Source: Linanthus parryae (taxonomy: Eukaryota; Streptophyta; Magnoliopsida; Ericales; Polemoniaceae). From it: a stretch of DNA of 64,000 nt. The position numbers and the translations under genes are program-made. Position 1 is the first letter of the stretch; every line of letters starts with the position of its first letter. Where the stretch lies: positions 76,072,435-76,136,434 of the forward strand of contig JALGPY010000006.1 in assembly GCA_023055425.1 (NCBI GenBank). Direction: 5' to 3'. The notes beneath the pieces are model-generated. The model saw only the letters and a list, made by a program, of their open reading frames with translations, made no database searches and was not told where the DNA came from. Shown here piece after piece: positions 45,201 through 57,789 of this stretch.

Positions 45201-48200
45201 TCTCCTCCAAAGTAACTCTCTGCCCACTGCAGGCAAGGGAACATAATTAAGAACTTTTCGACATTAAGCCCCTGCGACTTGCAAAGTAAAAGTGATAAGA
45301 TCCTAAAATACCTCAACATATCACAGGTAAATACTAAGTTGAACATCATAACATCAGTTCAGGAAAAAAAGTTGTCATAAAGTAGCCTCTACCCATAAAT
45401 ACATAAATGAGAACAAAGACAGGTACAGGACATGTTCTTTCTAAATATGAGCTTTCTTGAATTACTTTTAATTAACATGTAGGATTTTATCCAGTGGGGG
45501 AAGTTTTAGGAAACAGAAATGCAAGTTCGAAATATGGCCCACCAAGCTTCATCACAAACAAGCCTCACTACTCAACCAATTAATAAAGAAAGAAACTTGA
45601 ATATTATAGCGCGGCAGGGGAAGGTAGCAGCTGAAACAAAGTGCTGTTTTAGTTAGATCAATGAATCGACACAATCAGACTCAGTACTCAATAGTGTGAG
45701 CACCCAACTAGTTCCTGGTTACAATCAGCTAAGAGTGCAGATGACTATTGAACCTGGATCAACGTCCGAAATAGCACAAATAATGGATTAGGTTTGACAA
45801 ATTTAATCAGAAACTGAAAACAATAACTATCAATGATGTTTTTTTCTGAAACAAGACAAGCTTACTTCGTTACCCACAGCCAGGCAATTTTTCGGTCTCT
45901 TCGGCATATAAGCTACTAACCACTGAGCATGATCAGTACAAGAGTGGCATAAAGTTCGGCATTCACCAGGTTGCTACAGATGGAAGTAGTTACTATGGCC
46001 GATTCACCGTGATCAACTCCTAACTAATGATCTTAATTCAAACTTCAAATCGAAGAGAATATATCTGTCCTCTCTGCCAATGCACCACGAAACTATCACC
46101 CTTACTATTAGGGACTGGAACTCCTGTATTCTCATATAATGGAACCTAAGTACATTGTACTCCATACTTAAAAATTCTCTTATACTTTTACTTCATTATC
46201 CTCATAGATATATTGAACAAGCAAACTACAGTTCCAACTCTTAAAGACTTTTGAACATAGGAATTCCACGAGCTTCCTACTTTATTATATCAAACAGTGC
46301 ATGGGATACTGTTTAAGAACTAGTGATAAGTGATAACTGACAACCAGGTAAATATTGTGAATGATTTGCCTTACCTATGCAGCCATGTCCCATAATAAAG
46401 TTGCTCAAGTGGTTGAAACCCTGCATAAATGGAAGAACATAAGTATCATTCCCATGAACAAAGACCGAACAAACATGCCCCTCCCCCATACTTATTCTAA
46501 GAAAGACACCACTACCACATTATTAACGAATTCCCCATCAAACGAATGGCATGAAATAGTCAGTCAGTGTTAGGAATTTAGAAAGGGATAAAGAGAATCA
46601 GAAAACAAATGAATAACTGCCTAAAGTGTGTCCTTAAGGGAAAGACTAGTAGAGAATGAAACTATAATAAATCTACATGTCCTGGTAACCACTTTAGCCC
46701 AATACAGTTGACGCCAACTTGCTCATAGGGACTAACCCAATCTAACAAGACTCCTATTCGGGTTTGCACAAACACAAAGAAGTCGGTCAACGATCGTTTT
46801 AGTTCCAGTCCCGGGATGAATGCTGTTGAGACGACCAAACAAGCCTACCATGTCCTGGAAAAATATACAACAAATAAAGTGATAATTATACTTTTCATCT
46901 TATGACCTGAGGGTTGTCTAGTATGCATACACAAGTTTTTCCCATCAAACATTTCACGAAATACAGAAAGAGTACAGTACAACAGCCCCTGAAATTAAAT
47001 TAAATTTCACTTTCACTTTTCATATAAACAACTCCAACCTACTCTGCAAAACAATCAACCCCACGCCAGCCACCTTCTTCCCCAAACCACTTCTGGTTTT
47101 CTCTCTAATTATTTAGTCCTCTTGAATAAGGGGCATAGTTTAATACTTTACTACTGACAGTATGTCCTTTCACGATTCTACAAGTTCTTGCTTCCACACT
47201 TTTTCTTGCTCTAATGGCCACTCCTTCTCTATTCAACTACAACGGCAGCCTGTTCTTTCCCAAATAGAACGAGAACAACCCTAAGCCATATGGAGTGGAG
47301 TCTCCTGTATGAAATTCTCTGGTCTGTGGCCTCCAAAGTGTCGTGTTGCTGTCTCCAGCAAGAATCTACGAGGCTATGGGGCTTGGGACACTCAGTCTAT
47401 CTCAACTGATGAACATCCACGGAAACAACTTTCAAGGCTCCACAGGAGGTTCTCTTTAAGGCTACTTCATTGCACAATCTAGCCCCCTCCAGTGACAATC
47501 TTGCCGGCCTTTTCCTCCTCCTGCGTGCCTTAGGAAACTCTATCTCTCCAATAAATCATTCTCAGTACTAATTCCTACACGTCTCAACAATGGCAACCTA
47601 ATCAAATGCTTAATTTTTGCTGCTAAAAACTTCTGGGGGAATACTCCCGTGGGACTTAATTATAGCCTGACCTCTACTTTAGCAAGCTCGAGTCTCGCTC
47701 TCAAACTCACAGCTAATTATTTCTCGCAATGAATGTGGGTTTCAGTCTCTGGGACGACAAGGTAAACGGCGAGATACATTAGAAACAGGAAATGTTGAAC
47801 TGTAACTAGTTAAGAATTACATTTTCTAAAAGCTAAAGAGTCGAGTTCAATGAACTGTAAATTTGGGGGTGTTAATATGAACTCTCAAATGGATGATCCA
47901 CTTGAACACCTACTTTGGGTCGGAAAGGACTTGGGTACACAAAGTCTCACCTTTTAGCCATGGGCATGCAGACCAACTCCTACACCAGATGTAGATGCTC
48001 TATCTATATTATAAATTAGGACGGTTCAATTTTCAAGATTCTGAAATGGCTTTTGGCCTCTGGATCAATTAAATTATGACCGTTAGATGATACATACGTT
48101 TAGAAATTGAAAAACAAGTGGAAAGCATTTTCAATACACCAAAATAGTATCATCCAATGATTATTTTTGGGAACTACATAGTTGGTAGTTATGAGAGTGT

Positions 48201-51200
48201 TTAAACTTAATGGTTATGACATATTATGCGTCTTTTGTGATTATTCTCTGAGGAACCATATAAGTTGTTGGGGAGTAGGAGTTAAGGCATGTCACCACAA
48301 TTTTGGAGTTCTCACAAATTTTGGGTCCTACAAATGTTGAGAGAAATTTTTCGCTACCCAAGCCAAGCCTATTCTTCTTTTTTTTTTTTTTTTTTTCTGT
48401 TAAGAGAAACTTTTTGCTACCCAAGTCACTTCTAATTTTTTTGAGTGGCACAACTAATTATAGAGTACGGAGTATTACTAAAGAAAAAAAAATTATCATA
48501 ATATATATATATATATATTCGAGTTTTATAATCTCTACAAAATTATAATTACGAAAATCTTAAAATTTTTAGGATCTGAACTTCTTCATTGGAAGTTTGG
48601 TAGTGGCCCAAGGGTACGGGTTATCTTCTAATCTATATAACAAATAGGAGGGCTACAATTTAGTGAGTTTATAAGTAGTATTTGCATATGTTCATCTTTT
48701 TAAATACTACAATTTAGTGTTAAATTTGTCTAATCATTTGTGTCGTCAGGCAAAAGGTTAAAGGTAGTTGTATTATAGTTGGTCTATTCAATTATCTATC
48801 ATACCCTATTCTTAATGACTCACACATGTTAAGCCGTTCAAATACTATAAAATATGTCCATCTAATTTGGGGACAGTGCCCTCGGGCACAGGCAATTCCC
48901 TAGTAGATAATAAGACAACAGCTTATTTTCCACACAATCAGTTAGAGAACTGATTGCTACATGGTCACAAAGCAAGGACACTATGTCTCAGGTCCTCACA
49001 CATTCCCACTATTACGAAATGAAACTGCACTCCCTGGCTCAGTCATTAAGGTCAAAAGTGATATGGCCAATAATGAGATACGCAAAGATGAACAAAGCGC
49101 TCTATCTCAAGATTTTGTAGAAAATAACAAACGAGAATTTAATGGTCATTTCAGATAAAATATGGGACTTCATTTGGAGAAGAAACCAAATGCACACCCA
49201 AACACAAAAGGTCAGCTTTCATCAGCTATAAAGCAAGATTATAAGCTAGAAGAGAAACAGCAACAAAAGATGAAAAAGTAATCACATTACAAGAAAGGCA
49301 GAAATGAAGGATCAGATAACAACAAGCCTTCTCCCAATTTGACCAGGGTCGACTACAAGGATCAAACACCTCCAGTTTCGTCTCTCCAATGTAATTTCCT
49401 CACTTAGGATTAACTTGACTAAGTCTTGTCTTGTTGTCTCTACCCAAGTTCATTTTGCGCCAATTAGCCTACCATACACATGGCCAAGCAACGTCAAACC
49501 ATTTCCCTCATTTTGTCTTCTATACGTGCAACGTCTAGATTCTTTTTGTATGGGTCGTCCCGTATCTTATCTTCCCAAGTTACACCACAAATCCACCTTA
49601 GGATTCTCATTTATGCTACACTCTTTTCTGTATTATATTTCTTCTTTGTTTCCCAGCATTCAGTCTCATACATCAACGAGGGTCTTACAGCAGTTCTATT
49701 TAAACTTAACCTTCAACCTAGCCAGGACCTTGTGGTCATACAACACCAGATGCACATCTCCACTTCATCCACCCTGCTCTTATCATATGGGTAACATCGT
49801 GATCTCTCACTCCATCTCTATATAAAATTGACCCCCATATATAAAAATAACCCTTCTCCGTCCTAAGTTCACTAAAGTTACACTCATATACTCAGCCTTG
49901 GTCCGACTGACCATAAACACTTACTCTAAATTGTCCCTCCATAACTCTAACTTACACCGTTTATCCAACTACTTGTTGCGTCAATCAAAACTATATCATC
50001 CGCAAACAACATGCACCCATGATATCATCTTGGAAAATCCTTACAACCTCTTCCATTACCAATGTGAGCATGTAGGCACTTAGCGCCTAGCCTTGGTGTA
50101 ATCCTAATTTTTTTGGGGAATTCTCTTGTTTCTCCTCCCACTGTCACACTAGTAAATGCTCACTCTTATATATCGTTATTCAACTCAATATATTGAATGC
50201 AAAGGAAAGAAAGGTAGCTATGTCTAATCAATTACCTCCAAAAAACAAGGCTAAAAATATGCACTAATCCATGGGCTATAAGAGAAGAAATATTTCCGAA
50301 AAAACTTCCATTGGATCAAATCCTGCTTGACATTAGGTGATTTGATCTGCTAACATGTTTATTTAAGTTGAATAGTGACACACTTCGTAAGTTGGGGTTA
50401 AATCTCTAATACTTTCATACACAGTACTAGGTAATTGTCGTGTTATCTTGAGATGAGGTAATTTATACTCAATGATGAATACTTTTGACCTTTATATTGG
50501 CTTATGAACTCTTTTGTATCTTTCTCAAATTACTTCATCAGAGTAACAAATATGATTGACATAAAAGCCATGTCTTAGAAAGAGAACCTCTATATTTCCT
50601 TCTCAAAATAGAATTGGTATTTTGTCCATCGGTCTATCTACTTACAAAGATGATGAATCAGCAATAACAGAGGAATGTTTAACGTACACAAATTGAATTC
50701 TTTCAAAAGATATCCAAACAAATAAAATGAGTTCAAGATATCATAATATGATCATAGGGGAGCACTTCACCTTTGTTAATGAAAATATCAAAAAGATTCT
50801 CAAATTTTTCAAAGAAGGCTGCAAGAACATCCTCTTTTCTTAGCTGGTGTGCATCAGAAGTTAACTTCCGCAGCTCTGCATTCAAACTTGTCGTAGGTTT
50901 CTCATTATCTATATTCAAACCTATTCCTGCAAGGACATGAAATGATTGGGGGGGAAATGATCTAGTTCAGCTTAGTCATTGAAAGCAGAAAGTACACTGC
51001 AAATAATTGTATAACAAAACAAAAGATCAATGATATATCTAAAAAAAGGTAAGCATCATCAGCACTTTTAGAATTTGAATTCACAATCTACAGGATGACG
51101 CTTACCAGCACTGACATTGAACTTCTTCGATCTATAAGTTGATGTGCACAAAATACCTCCCACTTTGAGACCATTCAAGTAAAGATCATTCGGCCATTTT

Positions 51201-54200
51201 ATTCTAACGTCAAGAATTGGCATCCCCTGAAATTCATTATATCACACAAATCAACACCGACCCAAAAGTAATCATATCATAAATGACACTAACATTGATA
51301 GCCTGAGGAATGAATCATTTAAAGTTAGGAATGGGGAATAAAGATCGTGCATAAGATACTGGGAACACGTAATAAGCATGGACACAGATATACATCGCGG
51401 ATGCGCCACGGGATTCAGCATTTTCTGAAAAAATGAGGATGTGAACTACGCATAGATACGCATTATATAAAAAAGTGTTTTTTTTTTATATTTTATTTCA
51501 TTTTTTTATCACAGATCAATATACAAAAGAATTTAGTTCAGACTTTATTAATTGTTATCAAATCCATATCCACGTGTCAAAAGCAATCATAATACACGTA
51601 CTTCTGATGGCAAAAGCAGTCAGACACCTACATCATATCAAATCATTGATACTTTTTTGTAACATTGAGAAAAAATGAGCAGTAAATGAGTTAACAAGTC
51701 AGAGCTTAAGAAGGTTAGAACTTGTCTAAAAGATTTTCAAAAAAAGGAAAATGGGAAATGTCTTACCTTACTATTGAAAGCTTAAGAGAGAAATAACTCG
51801 TCTTAAGATAAAAAGAGAGAAGAAGGGGAAAAGGGCCCATCAAGTCAACAGGAAAAACACAAAGACAGACAAGCACTGAATACAAGTGCAATTAGAACGA
51901 CTTAACAAATAACTTACCAGTGTAGGACAACCACTAAATAATCACACATTCACCTGATTTGGAGTCCTCTAATAATGTTTCATTAAGGATGGTCAACGAC
52001 CTCAAGTAATTTTGCTCCTTGAGTGATGAACGTCCCTTCTAAGCGACAACATCCCAAAATTCTCCTGACTACCTCTTCATAATCACTAGGTGGGAAAGAA
52101 GGACGAAAGCAGTTAAAATATATATCCACTCGTCAATAATAGAGAATTAATCAAATTTTCCTATCCTACTCAAATAGAAAACCAACAAACTTAGACTGCT
52201 ACCCCCCCCCCCCCCCCTCACAAAAAAAAAATCCCGGGCGGGGTTAATTGATCCCCAGTCTATCCTCATAAACTCCACAACCACAAAAATACCAAAACCC
52301 CTTAGCCTCCTCACTGTACTCCAATGTACTCAATGTAACACAAATATATCACCTAAACAACCCCACAAAACCGTTCATGCAATCTTTTTTGAGCTCCCCA
52401 TCACCACTGAGACCTGAAATATTGAAATGAGAGAACTAAGCAGTAAGAACGAACAGCATCTGCTCAAGTCTTCCACTAATTAAAGTGCATTGGCCCTTCT
52501 TCAGAGCTTATATATACACCCAAATTAACCAATTCTCTACTAAAGATTAACCAATTCTCTACTAAAGCCTTATTAAACTCAAATACTCAACCAACCAACA
52601 AATTCCTAACCATAAAAAGTGGCCTAGTTTACTGTTGAGAAGTCCCACATCGGACATCTAAGAGGAACTGGGCTACTCTCCTCATTGCCAGTTGGTTTTG
52701 AGGTAGAACCCCATGAATTTCTACGTGGTAGAAGAACCAGGTTCATGCTCACGTGAATGGTCTAACAACCCACGTGCTCACATCACCCGCAAACAAAAAG
52801 ATCCACGTGTTGGCAAAAAGATGCCACACGTGAGGGGGCGTGTTGGGAAGTCCCACTCCCACATCAGACATTTAAAAAGAAGTACTGGGCTACTCCCCTC
52901 TTTGCCAAATTGTTTTTGAGGTGGAACCCCATGAATTTCTACAAATTCCCAACAAAAAACAAAAATAAAATAAGTGGCCTAGACAGTGTGCCCGAATTTA
53001 CTAATTGGAACATAGTTTATCAAAGGCAAACGACTTTCCTAGAGAAGAGGCATTATCCACCTGCTAAACGCCATAGATACCTTTCAACAATAATGACAGC
53101 CCAAAGTCTTGGTGCTTACACGGATAACAGTGACAATAATTGCCCACTCCAATAACAGAGAGTGTAAATCAACAGAGACAATTTGGAATATGGCCACTCA
53201 CTCAACTCAACTTGACAATCCTTTTTCGCGATTTAACCAGGGTCGGCTACATGGATCAAACTCCTCCAGTACCGTCTGTCCAAAGCCATTTGCTCAACTG
53301 AGTTTAATTTATTAAGTCTTGTCTTATTGTCCCTAATCAAGTTCGTTTTGATCGCCCACTTCGTCATGGAGCACCACTAATTTGAACCGTATCAATTCTC
53401 CTGAGTGCATCCAGGAACCAGTGATACACATGATAAAACCACCTCAAATGATCCTCTCTCATCTTGTACGCTATTGGAGCAACACCAAGTATATCTTTCC
53501 TAGTTTCAACACTCATCCACCTTAAAATTCTCCTTTCCGCTACACTCATCTTTTGAATATTTTTTTTTATTAATCACTCAACAGACAGTCATATACATCA
53601 AAGCAGGTCGTATAGAGATTTTGTAATACTTTCCCTTCTACCTACTTCTACCCAATCGGAACATTAGGGTCACACAACACTCCATATGCACGCCTCAACT
53701 TCATCCATTCTTCTCTTATCCTAAAGTTGACATCCTCATCCATCTCTCCAGTAATCATTACTGACCAAGATATCTAAAATGACCCTTCTTCTGGACCTCT
53801 TGCCCACCAATTGTTATTGGCTCCTCTCCTACATTCCTATGAGCACTGTACGTACACTCAATATACTCAGTCTTGATCCTACTAATGCTAAACCCTTTGG
53901 ATTCTAAATTCTCCCTCCATAACTCTAACGTAATGCTTAGGCCAATCCTTGTTTCATCATCAAATTTAGAACACCTGCAAATAATATGTACTATGGGATC
54001 TCATCTTGAATACTCATTGTAAGTTCACCAATTATCAATGGAAACGTATATATGACTTGGTGCCGACCCTTGAGCACCGTTTGGGCTGGGGATATGGAGG
54101 GAGAGTCGGAGAGAGATAAGACTTGTTAAAATTATGGTTTCAGAACCTGCTTTTGGGTGAAGGATACGACAGGGAAATCAAATCCCTCCCATACACCCAC

Positions 54201-56703
54201 CCTTTTCTATAACTAAACTCTTATACTCGGAAGAGCAAGGACATCAGCTTAGGGGATCTGAGTGGGTGTTAAATGAATTAATTGTCTAATAAAAGACAAG
54301 TCAAAATAAACATGCGTCATTTTATCTTTGTTATATATATAAATATTCATTGTATCCTCCCTTAACCAAGCATAGAAACAAATCCCACTCATATCCAAGT
54401 ATATATCATACTATTCATTCCCTCTTCCAAAAACCCCACATCCTCGCACTAGTAATTTCCCCCTCATACATTCCTCAAACACCTATATTTATTGAACAAG
54501 CATCCTGTGTTTTTCCAAACATATTAGCTCTGCGGGCACTCTATAATAAGGCTTCTCTAAATCAATAAACACTAACTTAAGGTCTTTCTGAGTTTCCCGA
54601 TATTTATATCCCCAACATCACCACCAATACAATTGTGACCTCTTCATGCTCACCCAAACATAGTACCATCACAAGACTATGTTAATCGCCCATGGAAGTT
54701 GACATAAGACAATGGCTCAAGAACAGGGGCAGTCTTGTCAATCATCGAACTGAAATTGTCCATGACAACAATAAAAAAATTAGGCGGCATACCTTTTTGA
54801 CACAAAAAACGGAGTGTTGAAAACATCTCTGGGCCAAGTAGAGGACTTAAACCTGAATTCCAAAATTTTAAGTCAAATTCAGTTCCCAGCGTACAGGAAA
54901 TCGCCAACTCATAAAGTAACCCAGTGGAACATGAAGGCAGCATTTGCTTCATGGGAGTGAACTCACCCTGTGGAAAATGAAGGCAGCATTTGCTTCATGG
55001 GAGTGATCTCCCTTGGGACTCAATGTGAGATTGTTGTGCATGGGTACTGGTAGAATGGCAAAATGATGTACCATCTTTGTTAGGCAACATTGGAGACCGG
55101 ATCCATAGTACCATTCTTTATTAAAGCAGAAGAAGCATTGAGGCATGAATGACTAGCTTGTGAAAATTCAAATCCCAACCTACACCTATACCTCCCACCA
55201 TTGCATATCTCACTTCCAAACCCGCCAACGAACACCGTCAAGTCTAACCTCGTAAATTCTGTTAGAAATCCCCTATATTCCAAATCCCGTCAAGAAACTC
55301 AGATTTTATTCAAATCCTACGTTTCAAATCCACAAGAAAACATGCTAGGAAAAGCCTAATACACTTCTAGTGGCCTTGTACCTTGCATAGTCAATGTTTT
55401 GTTTCCCAACAGCAGAGAGACTATTGCATTTCTCAACATATTTACCCAAAATCGACAAAAGGAACTTACATTTTTGTGACAAACATCTTTTATTGCTTCC
55501 GTCACGGCAAGAGACACCACATACTGTATGAGAGGCACCACTCTGCCATCTTCCATTTCTATTGTAAACGAAAACAAAAGGCAACCAATTGGCGATTCCC
55601 ACACATTCTTCGACCTACCTGCAAAGCCATACATCATAAGGAACCACACAAACCCCAAGATTCTCAAAATTTGAATTCACAAATGCGCAAGATTTCAAAC
55701 CTCGCCCTTTATACTGAACATCAGCAACACAGACAGCCCCAACTGGAAGCTCGCAGAAATTGCTGCCCAGAACACACTCCAAAAATCAATATCTCAACTC
55801 CATTTTCACAGCAATCAAAACACATAGCATCTCCAATAGGTCATTTATATAGCGGTTATTTTTAAAATATAAATAAGACGGGAAAAATACTGTCTCCAAT
55901 AGGCTCTCTACTCAGCCAATTATTTTAGTGGATACTTGTCCCGCTCTCTACATTTAATGAGCCGGAACAATAACTTTACATTTTCTTTAACCATGTTCTT
56001 AGCAGTTATGTCCTGAATTCCTTAAAATTCTCTTGCAAGTAAATATTGAGAATGTGCCACGTGTTATTTAGCTAATCATTTAACTGAACACTAACAAAAT
56101 TTTTACAATATCTAAAATAAAAAAATCCAATTTTCATCAAATTATAAATAAATTTTAACTAGTACTACTGGAGATATGCTCTTAATCACTCACCTGGAGA
56201 CAACGTCGTGAGTGGACGGCAACTTGGGAGACCAAATCAGGAACCTCCCGAAACGAGCAGTTGACAGGGAATTCAAAAACGAACCGATCCGGAAGCTCTT
56301 GGCTTCGCCTGCCGTCGCCTTCTCGGCGTCGGATTGCAGAAGAATCGAAACTCCGGTACCGTCAGGAAGCTTCAGAACGTTCTTCTCCTTCAACGAATTG
56401 GCCAATTCGTTTTCAGCAGACGATTTCCCGCACAGCACCAGAGTACAATTTTTCGATTCCGAATCTGAATTCATACCTGCACATGGAGTAATCAAGTTAA
56501 AATTCGTGGTCTATTGGTGTGGAGATAGGACTGGACTGATTGGATTGGAGTGAGTTCATGCCTGAGACTGCGACTGCTTGAGTGAAGGACTTGGTGCGGA
56601 GATGGAGGAGGAGTGGGAGGGAGATGGAGGTTTTTAGAGAGAGAAGAGAGGAGTTAGTTGAGAGGAAGCGGAGGGAAGCGGTGAAAGGAACAAGAATGGG
56701 CAT
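39242..56703 (-). CDS. HCS1: Biotin-protein ligase / holocarboxylase synthetase, 10 coding exons
   Basis: The enzyme activates biotin with ATP and attaches it to lysines of carboxylases such as acetyl-CoA carboxylase. Exons, in coding order: 56,703-56,562; 56,476-56,194; 55,762-55,701; 55,618-55,470; 51,226-51,106; 50,926-50,771; 46,420-46,375; 45,226-45,160; 42,792-42,716; 39,284-39,242. Phases join without error to 381 codons plus TAA, close to the plant family length. Residues 1-47 look like a Ser/Leu-rich transit peptide. The biotin-binding KGRGRSKNVWES spans the exon 3/4 joint, KWPNDLYLNGLKVGGIL is in exon 5 (about 222-238), GIGLNIDNEKPTTSLN in exon 6, and the C-terminal BPL domain ends FDFFKGLVRRKLN. 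Intron 1 needs a GC donor; the other junctions follow GT-AG. A second start at 56,474 would give a shorter, cytosolic-type form, as known for Arabidopsis HCS1. The introns are full of mobile DNA. Confidence 0.93.
40881..41693. mobile_element. Possible TIR element in HCS1 intron 9
   Basis: AGGCCTGTCAATGGGCCGGG at 40,880 and, inverted, AGGCCTGTCAGTTCCAAG at 41,694 suggest terminal repeats of a non-autonomous hAT-like element. Only about 11 bases match strictly and no target duplication was found. Confidence 0.35.
41164..41190. repeat. (GA)n microsatellite
   Basis: About 13 GA units in HCS1 intron 9. Confidence 0.95.
42793..45159 (-). other. HCS1 intron 8
   Basis: No gene recognised. From about 43,220 to 43,400 the words GACACT, CGACACTC and CGTGTC recur many times in both orientations, and related GTCCGACACC words return near 43,700-43,740. 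This looks like a decayed dispersed repeat. Confidence 0.5.
47130..47750 (+). pseudogene. LRR receptor-kinase N-terminal remnant in HCS1 intron 6
   Basis: The plus strand shows scattered pieces of the extracellular part of an LRR receptor kinase across frames: a WSGVSC-like cap motif near 47,290, SSKNLRGYG, NGNNFQGS near 47,420, LYLSNKSFSVLIPTRL near 47,550, and AKNFWGNTPVGLNYS near 47,620-47,660. The LRR spacing is recognisable but stops and shifts are frequent. It is probably an old fragment without its kinase domain. Confidence 0.4.
48500..48518. repeat. (AT)n microsatellite
   Basis: Short AT run in HCS1 intron 6. A poly-T stretch lies at about 48,377-48,397. Confidence 0.9.
49325..50130 (-). 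pseudogene. RTE-type LINE 3' fragment in HCS1 intron 6 (copy 1)
   Basis: On the minus strand, 50,000-49,980 encodes the RTE catalytic CMLFADDIVLID with one base difference, followed by a KLELWRDNLE-like block. The C-terminal block ending in the ALDR...W..LI.V.DP tail of RTE LINEs lies at 49,420-49,330. Many stops. It is paralogous to 53,212-54,075. Confidence 0.65.
52201..52218. repeat. Poly-C run
   Basis: Homopolymer of C followed by CTCAC and poly-A in HCS1 intron 4. Confidence 0.9.
52633..52943 (+). mobile_element. TRIM element in HCS1 intron 4 (311 bp)
   Basis: Two short LTRs, 52,633-52,725 and 52,841-52,943, share TGTTGRGAAGTCCCAC starts, ACTGGGCTACTC, and GAACCCCATGAATTTCTAC ends. After the first LTR comes TGGTAGAAGAACCAGG, resembling a Met-tRNA PBS. 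Before the second is the purine tract GTGAGGGGGCG. No coding capacity. This is the standard layout of terminal-repeat retrotransposons in miniature. A target duplication was not recognised. Confidence 0.85.
53212..54075 (-). pseudogene. RTE-type LINE 3' fragment in HCS1 intron 4 (copy 2)
   Basis: On the minus strand, 53,549-53,364 reads MSVAERRILRWMSVETRKDI, then LGVAPIAYKMREDHLRWFYH, the conserved C-terminal block of plant RTE LINEs. After a break, ALDRRYWRSLIHVADP ends the protein near 53,230. The RT catalytic region upstream (to 54,075) is badly decayed. Confidence 0.8.
54931..55006. repeat. 30-bp direct repeat in HCS1 intron 4
   Basis: ATGAAGGCAGCATTTGCTTC... occurs at 54,931-54,960 and, identically over 30 bases, at 54,977-55,006. 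Confidence 0.9.
55825..56183. mobile_element. MITE in HCS1 intron 2
   Basis: The left end TAGCATCTCCAATAGG and right end ACTACTGGAGATATGCTCTT are imperfect inverted repeats of the AGCATCTCCARTAG type common in plant MITEs. The interior is AT-rich and non-coding. It lies 10 bp from the exon 2 donor at 56,194. Confidence 0.6.
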
Positions 56704-56754
56704 AGCATTACTTGGGCCGTGACTGTTTTGAGTATTAAAGTGGGCGGAGAACAC
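56497..56754 (-). promoter_or_regulatory. HCS1 5' region: transit-peptide exon and intron-1 read-through frame
   Basis: If intron 1 is retained, the frame from ATG 56,703 (or 56,754) continues through GMNSLQSNQSSPISTP and stops at 56,497-56,499, 23 bases before the internal ATG at 56,474. Splicing choice could therefore decide between a targeted protein and an upstream ORF preceding a cytosolic start. Inference from sequence. Confidence 0.45.
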
Positions 56755-57151
56755 GATTTGAATCGGGGTCGTGTTGGCATCGGCGAAAACTCAGTGCAGT
56801 GTGAGCAAAAATAAATGGAAATTGTGTTCCCCACTCACATTCGATTCATCCTTCAACCAACAATCGATCATAAATTGACGAGGGAGAGTTCGATTTTACC
56901 CCCCAAAGTGTTCTTGGTGTTCATTTTTTTTTTTTTTTCCTTTTTTATGTTGAAAGGTAGCTTCATTGACGGAATTTGGCAGACGGATGGTAGTTGTTCA
57001 TTGACATAACTCTGACAGGGGAACATTGTCTTTATCCAAACAACAGGAATAATTGTATTTAACCCATCTTATGAGGAGGTTGACTTTTACCCTTGTTTTT
57101 CTAGCCTGGATGGTAAGAATTGATAATAGTGAGATTAATAGTGATGGGATT
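56755..57151. other. Probable 5' flank of HCS1
   Basis: No gene. A poly-T run lies at about 56,924-56,938. The HCS1 promoter should be here, but I see no decisive TATA box. Confidence 0.4.
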
Positions 57152-57160
57152 ATAGTGATT

Positions 57161-57780
57161 TTTTTTTTTTTTTTTGATAAGGTCAAAATTTTATAGAAGA
57201 GTTAGCCCAAAACTGTTGGGTGATCAATCCCAACTACAAGATCCACATTGCCTGGCAAGTTTTCTCTATTTACAAAACAACTATTCTGACTACTGCATGC
57301 CCAATTTGCAAGTTCATGAGCTGCTTTGTTCTGATTTCTGGGACAATATAGGAGTTGCACCCTTCTGTTTGTGATCAAATCTAGACCAGCTTCAATTCTT
57401 GTGCTCCACTCCCACTTTGTAGCTTGATTTGCCTTAAAACTGTTAATCATAACCTGAGCATCTGATTCAATCAGTACTTTATCCCAGTTCTCCTTGAAAC
57501 CCTGTTTATAGCAAGCTCCACAGCCAAGAACTCAACATCAGCTGCATCCAAATTTTCCAGGTCCTGCATGTAGCAAGTTTCACCTCCCATTACCTTACCA
57601 TATTCATCTCTGATGACATAAGCTGCTGCACCCATCTCCTTTTTGAAGGCAGCATCACAATTTATTTTTAACCATCCATGCTCAGGGGGTCTCCAATTTG
57701 CAGAAATTTTTTCCAGCTTGTCTTCCTCTGATTCTGTGATGTTTTCAGAGTAGCTTCTTAGGAAAATAACCGCTATATGA
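57161..57780 (-). pseudogene. 5'-truncated LINE carrying an RNase H-like domain
   Basis: On the minus strand the frame reads SANWRPPEHGWLKINCDAAF, KKEMGAAAYVIRDEYGKVMG and DAADVEFLAVELAINR, and after a break NRRVQLLYCPRNQNKAAHEL with ANWACSS. This is the RVT_3 RNase H-like domain of plant L1 elements. A poly-A tail (T run at 57,161-57,176) and a 9-bp duplication ATAGTGATT (57,152-57,160 and 57,781-57,789) define a target-primed insertion. It is very close in length and content to the LINE piece at 31,123-31,726. Confidence 0.88.
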
Positions 57781-57789
57781 ATAGTGATT

